Source: an uncultured Verrucomicrobiota bacterium (GTDB lineage: Bacteria; Verrucomicrobiota; Kiritimatiellia; RFP12; UBA1067). From it: a stretch of DNA of 19,767 nt. A model generated the notes under the pieces. It ran no database searches. It was not told where the DNA came from and saw nothing but the letters and a program-made list of their open reading frames with translations. Shown piece by piece: positions 12,607-18,497 of the stretch. How positions within the stretch are numbered: position 1 is the first letter of the stretch; each line of letters opens with the position of its first letter. The stretch is from NCBI GenBank assembly GCA_945947925.1, contig CAMEZU010000008.1, positions 1 through 19,767 on the forward strand, read 5' to 3'. A program made the position numbers and the translations under genes.

Positions 12607-14511
12607 ATGCAGACAAAACACTCTTTCGCCATAGCCCTTTTTGCTTTGCTTTCCTTCGCTTCCGCTTCGGCGGAGACGGTCTTCCTTGAGACGGAGGCGT
12701 TCGCCGATCATGGCGGTTGGAAGCATGACACGCAGTTCATGGACCAGATGGGCTCGCCGTATCTTCTCGCGCACGGCATGGGCAAGCCCGTTGCCGACGC
12801 GAAGACGGCGTTCGTCGTCCGCGCGTCCGCCACGTATGACGTCTGGGTGCGCACGAAGAACTGGCTCGCCTGGGTCAATGCGCGTCAGGGCAAGGCGACG
12901 GAGGGTGCGACGCCTGGCACGTTCAAGGTCGCGGTCAACGGCACGGACCTCCCGTCCGTCCTTGGCGTGCAGGGTCAGGGCGAGTGGCTCTGGACGAAGG
13001 CCGGGTCCGTTTCCCTGTCCAAGGGCACGGAGACGACGGTCGCGCTTCGCGACCTCGACGGTTTCGACGGACGCTGTGACGCGGTCGTCTTCACGACGGA
13101 GAAGGATCCGCAGGCGATTCTCGACGGTCCCCGCCATCCTTCGGTGGTGGTCAAGCTGGCTGCGCCCAAGGACTACGACCTCGTGGTCGTCGGCGGCGGC
13201 ATCGCGGGTATCTGCTCGGCGATGTCCGCAGCGCGCCTCGGACTCCAGGTCGCGCTCGTCCACGACCGTCCCGTCCTCGGCGGCAACAACTCGTCCGAGG
13301 TGCGCGTTCATCTCGGCGCCTGGCAGAACATGCCGCCCTATCCGCGGCTCGGCGACATCGTCGCGGAAATCGGTCCCGCCAAGGGGGGCAATGCGCGTCC
13401 GAAGGAAAACTACGAGGACGAGCGCAAGCTGGCCGCGGTCAAGGCACAGAAGAACCTCGACCTCTTCCTCGATACGCGCGTGAACAAGGTCGAGATGAAG
13501 GACGGACGCATCACGGCGGTCCTCGGTCAGCATACGCGCTACGGCTTTTCGCGTCCCTTCAAGGCGAAATGGTTCGTCGACTGCACGGGCGACGGCACGG
13601 TCGGTTATCTCGCGGGGGCCGACTACCGGCAGGGACGCGAGGCGCGGAGCGTCCATAACGAGCCCTGGGCTCCCGAGAAGGAGGACATGCTCACGATGGG
13701 CGCGTCGGTCCAGTGGTACGCCGGCAAGGCGGACGGGAAGGTCGCCTTCCCGAAGCTTCCGTGGATGGTTGCCTTCAACGAGAAGTCCGCGAGCCGCGGT
13801 CTGCGCGGCGACTGGTGGTGGGAGGCGGGCCTCGGTCGCGACCAGATTGCGGAGGGCGAGTACATCCGCGACTACGGTCTTCTCGTCGCCTACTCGAACT
13901 GGGCCTTCCTCAAGAACGAGTCCGCGCGCAAGGCGGAGTATGCGGACAAGGAGCTCAAGTGGGTCGCGTACAACGCGGGACGCCGCGAGTCGCGCCGTCT
14001 TCTCGGCGACTTCATCCTCACGGAGAACGACCTCCTGGAGAAGAACTTCCAGCCGGACGGCACGTGCGCGACGACCTGGACGATCGACCTCCACTTCCCG
14101 AAGGCCAAGGAGGAGACGCACTTCGAGGGCGAGCCGTTCCAGACCGATTCGCTCAACCACACGGTGTGGGCGTATCCCGTCCCGTACCGCTGCTACTACT
14201 CGCGCAACGTCCCCAACCTCTTCATGGCGGGCCGCGACATCTCCGTCACGCACGTCGCGCTCGGCACGACGCGCCTCATGCGCACGCACGGCATGATGGG
14301 CGAGGTCGTCGGCATGGCCGCGAGCCTCTGCAAGAAGCACGGCTGCGACCCGCGCGCGATCTACACCGACCACCTCGACGAGCTCAAGGCGCTGATGGAG
14401 AAGGGCGTCGGCGACGGCAAGGTCCATCCGCCCCAGATGTACAACATCCAAGACTCCCTCGACCCCGTCTTCAAGAACAAGAAGGCCGGCAACCACCAGA
14501 TTCGGGAATAG
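12607..14511 (+). CDS. Exported FAD-dependent oxidoreductase
   Basis: A 634-residue protein. Residues 1-22 are a Sec signal peptide (cleavage after A-S-A-S-A) without twin arginine. Residues about 23-175 look like a beta-sandwich, carbohydrate-binding or golvesin-like domain (T-Y-D-V-W-V-R-T-K-N-W, F-K-V-A-V-N-G). From 189 the FAD_oxidored domain begins with Y-D-L-V-V-V-G-G-G-I-A-G (Gly196, 198, 201), then G-G-N-N-S-S-E-V, C-T-G-D-G-T-V-G-Y-L-A-G-A and N-L-F-M-A-G-R-D-I-S near the end. Such proteins are abundant in polysaccharide-degrading Bacteroidota and PVC bacteria, but their reactions are mostly unknown. The open frame continues upstream into glgP, but only from this ATG does a signal peptide appear. 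The ribosome site is weak. Its place after glgP hints at carbohydrate metabolism (inference). Confidence 0.85.
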   Translation: MQTKHSFAIALFALLSFASASAETVFLETEAFADHGGWKHDTQFMDQMGSPYLLAHGMGKPVADAKTAFVVRASATYDVWVRTKNWLAWVNARQGKATEGATPGTFKVAVNGTDLPSVLGVQGQGEWLWTKAGSVSLSKGTETTVALRDLDGFDGRCDAVVFTTEKDPQAILDGPRHPSVVVKLAAPKDYDLVVVGGGIAGICSAMSAARLGLQVALVHDRPVLGGNNSSEVRVHLGAWQNMPPYPRLGDIVAEIGPAKGGNARPKENYEDERKLAAVKAQKNLDLFLDTRVNKVEMKDGRITAVLGQHTRYGFSRPFKAKWFVDCTGDGTVGYLAGADYRQGREARSVHNEPWAPEKEDMLTMGASVQWYAGKADGKVAFPKLPWMVAFNEKSASRGLRGDWWWEAGLGRDQIAEGEYIRDYGLLVAYSNWAFLKNESARKAEYADKELKWVAYNAGRRESRRLLGDFILTENDLLEKNFQPDGTCATTWTIDLHFPKAKEETHFEGEPFQTDSLNHTVWAYPVPYRCYYSRNVPNLFMAGRDISVTHVALGTTRLMRTHGMMGEVVGMAASLCKKHGCDPRAIYTDHLDELKALMEKGVGDGKVHPPQMYNIQDSLDPVFKNKKAGNHQIRE

Positions 14512-14537
14512 GTTGTCGGTTGCGGGGGGCAGGTTGT
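14510..14537 (+). repeat. Degenerate AGGTTGT heptamer array
   Basis: Between the FAD oxidoreductase and the pseudouridine synthase, four units in a strict 7-base register read AGGTTGT, CGGTTGC, GGGGGGC, AGGTTGT. The first base falls within the stop codon of the upstream gene. No promoter or terminator is seen in this gap. Confidence 0.55.
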
Positions 14538-14543
14538 AGGGAG

Positions 14544-15209
14544 ATGAGACCGAAGAGCCGACTGCCGTTTGAGATCCTGTTCGAGGATGACGACATCGTC
14601 GTCATCGACAAGCCGGTCGGGCTTCTCACGACGCATACGAAGGTGTGGGGGCGTGCGGCGCGCGAGGCGCAGGTCACGGCGGAGAACCTTCTCAACGACT
14701 ACGTGCGGAAGGGTCAGCTCAAGTCGCGGAAGCGCGTCTGGCTCGTCCACCGGCTCGACCGCGAGACGAGCGGCGTCATGATGTTCGCGAAGTCCGAAGC
14801 CGTCTCCGCGTTCTTCCGGGGCGATTGGAACAGGCTGACGGAAAAGACCTACCTCGCCCGCGTCGCGGGCGAACTGGCGGAGGATGAGGGCGTCTTCGAG
14901 TCCTGGCTCCGGGAGGATGCCGACGGCTATAAGGTGAGGTCGGTGCCCGAGGGACGCGGCGGACGCCTGGCGAAGACGTCCTGGAAGAAGCTGTCGGTCG
15001 AGCGCGGGACGACGCTCGTGGAGGTGAAGCTCCATTCGGGACGCAAGAACCAGATCCGCGTTCATTTCTCGGAGGCGGGGCATCCCGTGATCGGGGACGA
15101 GAAGTACGGCGGCGAGAAGGCGAGCCGGATGTACCTGCACGCGCTCGAGCTGAAGCTTGGCGTGCCGCGCTATCCCGAGCCGTTCCGCGCGGAAATCGGC
15201 TGGAAATAA
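14544..15209 (+). CDS. RluA-family pseudouridine synthase
   Basis: Converts particular uridines in rRNA or tRNA to pseudouridine; cytoplasmic. The 221-residue protein lacks the N-terminal S4 domain of RluC/RluD and is a compact catalytic unit. It starts E-I-L-F-E-D-D-D-I-V-V-I-D-K-P, has the catalytic motif H-R-L-D-R-E-T-S-G with Asp72, and ends with G-R-K-N-Q-I-R-V-H-F and G-D-x-K-Y-G-G. The target uridine cannot be told from sequence. The only in-frame ATG near the start is at 14544; the AGGGAG before it touches the start codon, so the ribosome site is poor and translation may be weak or depend on the gene upstream. It ends 11 bases before the nucleosidase start, so those two are likely cotranscribed. 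Confidence 0.93.
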   Translation: MRPKSRLPFEILFEDDDIVVIDKPVGLLTTHTKVWGRAAREAQVTAENLLNDYVRKGQLKSRKRVWLVHRLDRETSGVMMFAKSEAVSAFFRGDWNRLTEKTYLARVAGELAEDEGVFESWLREDADGYKVRSVPEGRGGRLAKTSWKKLSVERGTTLVEVKLHSGRKNQIRVHFSEAGHPVIGDEKYGGEKASRMYLHALELKLGVPRYPEPFRAEIGWK

Positions 15210-15220
15210 AGGGGGCTGAC

Positions 15221-15850
15221 ATGACGGCTTATGTGATTGCGATGGACAACGAGGCGGCGTGCGTCATCGACAACATGACGGACGTGCTCGAATCGATGGA
15301 GTACGGACGCCGTGTGGTGAGCGGGAAACTGAACGGCGCGCGGACGCTGGTCGTCGTTTCGGGCGTCGGCAAGGCCAATGCCGCGGCGGCGACGCAGTTC
15401 GCGATCCAGTCCGGCGCGCACGAGATCCGCAACGTCGGCGTCTGCGGCGGCTTCGAGCCGCAGATGAGGATCGGCGACCTCTACGAGGTGGATCGCGCCG
15501 TGCAGTACGACTTCGACCTCGCGCAGCTGAACGGAACGGAGGTCGGGACGCTCAACGAGCGCGCGACGCCGCACATTCCGCTCGCGACGGATGGCGCGCA
15601 TCCCGCGAAGACGCTGGCGACGGGCGACCATTTCAACGACGATACCGCCGACCTGCCGCTTCTCGAGCGGCTCGGCGTCGGGCTTCGGGACATGGAGGGC
15701 GCGGCGATCGCGCAGGTCTGCGAGAGGGCGGGCGTTCCCTGCCGGTCGCTCAAGTGCGTCACGAACGTCCTCGGGTCCGGCGCCACGGCCCAGTACACCG
15801 AGAACTTGAAGCGCTGTCTCAACATCCTCACCGCCGCCCTTGCGGACTGA
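15221..15850 (+). CDS. MTA/SAH-nucleosidase-family protein, Asn in purine site
   Basis: A 209-residue protein of the PNP/MTAN fold, which splits a purine base from a nucleoside. Glu11 (M-D-N-E-A) matches the catalytic acid region and D-M-E-G-A-A at 158-162 holds the ribose-binding Glu. G-V-G-K-A-N-A and V-C-G-G-F-E-P are fold signatures. In E. coli MTAN the purine N7/N6 is read by Asp197 in I-S-D-V-A-D; here the matching place reads V-T-N-V-L-G with Asn182. Within this fold Asp favours 6-aminopurines and Asn often favours 6-oxopurines, so the substrate may be an inosine-type nucleoside (methylthioinosine, S-inosylhomocysteine, 5'-deoxyinosine or futalosine) rather than MTA/SAH. The next gene is a deaminase making such compounds. 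AAAGGGGG precedes the ATG. No signal peptide. Confidence 0.85.
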   Translation: MTAYVIAMDNEAACVIDNMTDVLESMEYGRRVVSGKLNGARTLVVVSGVGKANAAAATQFAIQSGAHEIRNVGVCGGFEPQMRIGDLYEVDRAVQYDFDLAQLNGTEVGTLNERATPHIPLATDGAHPAKTLATGDHFNDDTADLPLLERLGVGLRDMEGAAIAQVCERAGVPCRSLKCVTNVLGSGATAQYTENLKRCLNILTAALAD

Positions 15851-15876
15851 CGGCAGGCGGGGCCGCGGCGACGATA

Positions 15877-15885
15877 TGGTATAAT
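15877..15885 (+). promoter_or_regulatory. Extended -10 promoter, nearly no leader
   Basis: TGGTATAAT ends 6 bases before the ATG at 15892, in the 41-base gap after the nucleosidase gene. The spacing equals that before the gene at 4016. It means the deaminase has its own transcript even though the nucleosidase lies directly upstream. Confidence 0.8.
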
Positions 15886-15891
15886 AGGACC

Positions 15892-17157
15892 ATGAAGACG
15901 CTACTCAAGAACGGCACCCTGGTGTTGCCCGGACGTCAGGTCGGGCGCGGAGACCTTCTCATTGCGGACGGCCGGATTGCCGCCGTCGGGACGGACGTCC
16001 CGTCCGACGGGGCTTCCCCGGTCGACTGCACGGACAAGCTGGTGATGCCGGGCCTCGTCAACTGCCACGGCCACACGGCGATGACGCTCGTGCGCGGACT
16101 CGGGGGCGGGCTCCCCCTCCAGCGCTGGCTTGAGGAGGCGATCTTCCCTGTCGAGGCGAAGATGACGCCCGAGGACATCGCTGCGGGCATGACCTGGGGC
16201 GCGATGGAGATGATGGCCGGCGGCACGACCTGCGTCGCGGACATGTACGACTTCCCGCAGGCGGGCGCCGAGGCGCTCTCGGCCGCGGGGATGAAGGGAA
16301 ACCTCAACCGCGTGGGACTCGCGTTCGCGGACAACGTGCCGCCGGGACGGCTCGACGAGTGCGTCGCCTTCGTGCGGGACCTGAAGGTCGAGCGCATCGT
16401 CGCGGACCTCTGCATCCACAGCGAATACCTGACGAACGAGACGTTCTGCCGCGACCTCGCCGCCGCGAACCGCGAGCTGAAGCGTCCCGTCCACCTCCAC
16501 GTCTCCGAAACGGAGAAGGAGCACGCGGAGTGCCTCGCGCGCCACGGCAAGACGCCGATCGCGTACCTGGCGGACCTCGGGCTCTTCGACTACGGGGCGT
16601 ACGCGGCGCATTGCGTCTGGTGCACGGACGACGACTTCAGGATCATGGCCGAGCGCGGCGTCACCCTCGCGCACAACCCGACGAGCAACATGAAGCTCGG
16701 CAGCGGCTTCGCCCGCGTGCCGCGCGCGATGGAGCTCGGGGTGAACGTGGCGCTCGGCACGGACGGCTGCGCGTCGAACGACAACCTCGACCTGTTCGAG
16801 GAGATGCACGTCGCCTCGCTGATCCAGAAGGGCCTTGCGCGCGATCCGACGAAGCTCTCGGCCTGGGACGTCATCGAGATGGCGACCGTGAACGGCGCGA
16901 AGGCGCTCGGCCGCAGCGATACGGGCGAGATCGCGGTCGGCAAGTGCGCCGACCTCTGCGTCGTCGACCTGCAGCGGCCCCACCTCGTCCCGTGTCTCGA
17001 CGTCGCGAACCTGATCGTCAACTCGATGCACGCCTCGGACGTGGAGATGACGCTCGTCGACGGCGAGATCGTCTATGAGAAGGGACAGTTCCTCAAGCTG
17101 GACGCTGGTCGGGCCGAATTCGATTTCCGTTGCGCCGTTCGTCATCTTGGCCTCTGA
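15892..17157 (+). CDS. Amidohydrolase: MTA/SAH/5'-deoxyadenosine deaminase type
   Basis: A 421-residue cytoplasmic amidohydrolase of the MtaD/DadD group, which turns adenine nucleosides (MTA, SAH, 5'-deoxyadenosine) into their inosine forms and ammonia. Metal ligands are visible: His59 and His61 in C-H-G-H-T-A-M, His203 and Glu206 in H-L-H-V-S-E-T, His240 in A-A-H-C-V, and Asp291 in G-T-D-G-C-A-S-N. The motif L-P-L-Q-R-W-L and the H-N-P-T-S-N-M-K-L-G-S-G stretch fit the group; the usual Asp pair before L-P-L is replaced by Gly-Gly-Gly. Aminofutalosine deaminase (MqnX, menaquinone synthesis) belongs to the same group and is the main alternative. The start is set by the extended -10 box 6 bases upstream; no ribosome site. 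The last 18 residues form an unusual tail beyond the normal end. Confidence 0.88.
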   Translation: MKTLLKNGTLVLPGRQVGRGDLLIADGRIAAVGTDVPSDGASPVDCTDKLVMPGLVNCHGHTAMTLVRGLGGGLPLQRWLEEAIFPVEAKMTPEDIAAGMTWGAMEMMAGGTTCVADMYDFPQAGAEALSAAGMKGNLNRVGLAFADNVPPGRLDECVAFVRDLKVERIVADLCIHSEYLTNETFCRDLAAANRELKRPVHLHVSETEKEHAECLARHGKTPIAYLADLGLFDYGAYAAHCVWCTDDDFRIMAERGVTLAHNPTSNMKLGSGFARVPRAMELGVNVALGTDGCASNDNLDLFEEMHVASLIQKGLARDPTKLSAWDVIEMATVNGAKALGRSDTGEIAVGKCADLCVVDLQRPHLVPCLDVANLIVNSMHASDVEMTLVDGEIVYEKGQFLKLDAGRAEFDFRCAVRHLGL

Positions 17158-17161
17158 TTTT

Positions 17162-17170
17162 TGCTATAAT
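17162..17170 (+). promoter_or_regulatory. Extended -10 promoter next to a stop codon
   Basis: TGCTATAAT begins 5 bases after the amidohydrolase stop and ends 11 bases before the ATG at 17182, leaving a leader of about 3-5 bases without a ribosome site. Any -35 contact would lie within the amidohydrolase coding sequence. It should drive the aminotransferase and perhaps the gene after it. Confidence 0.78.
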
Positions 17171-17181
17171 ACACTCCCATC

Positions 17182-18456
17182 ATGAACGAACTCGCGATTA
17201 AGCTCAACGAAACGCTCGGGTCGGCTGCGGAATTCCTCTCCCCGGCGGGCAAACGGATGTACTTTCCCTACGGCGGGATCCTCGGACAGGGCGCGGAAGC
17301 CAAGACGTGCGGCATCAACGCGACGATCGGCATGGCGTTCGAGGAGGACGGGTCCCCGCTGGTGATGGACTGCTTCAAGAAGTCCCTCACGCTCGACAAG
17401 AAGGCGTTCCTCTACGCGGGCAGCTTCGGCCTGCCGAAGCTCCGCGAGCTCTGGCGCGAGATGGAGTTCAAGAAGAACCCCTCGCTCAAGGGCAAGACGT
17501 TCTCCAATCCCGTCGTGACGAACGCGCTCACGCACGGCATCCGCATCTGCGCGGAACTCTTCGCGGGCGCGGACGACACGCTGGTGACGCCAGACCTCTT
17601 CTGGGACAACTACGAGCTCGTCTGCCAGGAGGCGGTCGGCTGCCAGGTCGCGCACTTCAATACCTTCAAGAAGGGTGCGTTCGACACCGAGGCGATGAAG
17701 AAGGCGCTTCTTGCCGAAGGCGAGAAGAAGCTCCTCATCCTCAACTTCCCGAACAACCCGACGGGCTACACGGCGACGCTTGAGGACGCGAAGAAGATCG
17801 TCGCGACGGTGAAGGCGGTGGCGGCCAAGGGCAAGAGGATTGTGGTCGTCTGCGACGACGCCTACTTCGGCCTCGTCTACGAGAAGGGCGTCCACGGCGA
17901 GTCGCTCTTCGCGGAATTCTCCGACCTCCACAAGAACGTCCTTGCGGTCAAGCTGGACGGCACGACGAAGGAGGACTACGTCTGGGGCCTGCGCGTCGGC
18001 TTCATCTCCTTCGCGTTCAAGGGCGCGACGGCCGAGCAGCTCAAGGCGCTCGAGGCGAAGGCGGCGGGCAACGTCCGCTCCGGCATCTCCAACGTCTCCT
18101 CGATCGGCCAGCACATGGCGATCGCGGCGTTTGCGGACCCGATGTACGCGGCCCAGAAGAAGGAGAAGTACGTCGTTCTCAAGAAGCGCTACCAGGAGAT
18201 CCGCAAGATCCTCAAGAAGCATCCCGAGTACGCCGAGTTCTTCGAGGTCATGCCGTTCAACTCCGGCTACTTCATGTGCGTGAAGCCGCTCGGCGTCGAC
18301 GCCGAGGCCGTGCGCAAGCACCTGATCGCGAAGTACTCGACGGGCACGATCATGCTCTCGGGTCTCATCCGCCTCGCCTTCTCGACGATCCCGACCGCGA
18401 AGCTCGCGACGCTCTTCCAGAACGTGGCGGACGCGGTCCGCGACCTGCGCGCCTGA
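17182..18456 (+). CDS. PLP-dependent class I/II aminotransferase
   Basis: A 424-residue fold-type I aminotransferase, cytoplasmic. N-F-P-N-N-P-T-G-Y (188-196) and C-D-D-A-Y-F-G (224-230, Asp226 to the PLP nitrogen) are clear. Lys263 in D-G-T-T-K is the likely Schiff-base lysine, and Arg271 in G-L-R-V-G is 8 residues later, the spacing of Lys258/Arg266 in aspartate aminotransferase. A C-terminal S-G-L-I-R-L-A-F holds the carboxylate-binding Arg. The N terminus (S-P-A-G-K-R-M-Y-F-P) is unlike that of classical AspAT and belongs, from memory, to a subgroup of unknown substrate seen in spirochaetes and relatives. Following nucleoside-salvage genes, it could act in methionine recycling (the MtnE step), but this is only context. 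It has its own near-leaderless promoter. Confidence 0.88.
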   Translation: MNELAIKLNETLGSAAEFLSPAGKRMYFPYGGILGQGAEAKTCGINATIGMAFEEDGSPLVMDCFKKSLTLDKKAFLYAGSFGLPKLRELWREMEFKKNPSLKGKTFSNPVVTNALTHGIRICAELFAGADDTLVTPDLFWDNYELVCQEAVGCQVAHFNTFKKGAFDTEAMKKALLAEGEKKLLILNFPNNPTGYTATLEDAKKIVATVKAVAAKGKRIVVVCDDAYFGLVYEKGVHGESLFAEFSDLHKNVLAVKLDGTTKEDYVWGLRVGFISFAFKGATAEQLKALEAKAAGNVRSGISNVSSIGQHMAIAAFADPMYAAQKKEKYVVLKKRYQEIRKILKKHPEYAEFFEVMPFNSGYFMCVKPLGVDAEAVRKHLIAKYSTGTIMLSGLIRLAFSTIPTAKLATLFQNVADAVRDLRA

Positions 18457-18460
18457 TTTC

Positions 18461-18474
18461 AAACCGAAAACCGA
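18461..18474 (+). repeat. AAACCGA heptamer, two tandem copies
   Basis: Two perfect copies of AAACCGA, then ACC, in the 41-base gap between the aminotransferase and the last gene. No -10 box or terminator is seen in this gap, so the last gene may be cotranscribed with the aminotransferase. Confidence 0.55.
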
Positions 18475-18497
18475 ACCACCTCACAAGGAAAGACCCC

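Noticed and set aside
9633..12632. A 999-codon open frame on the - strand across glgP
   Set aside because: It mirrors the codons of glgP; with GC-ending sense codons the antisense frame rarely meets a stop. It is very rich in Arg, Val, Glu, Asp and His without any family motif.
12553..14496. A 647-codon open frame on the - strand across the FAD oxidoreductase
   Set aside because: Shadow of the well-supported + strand gene, with biased composition.
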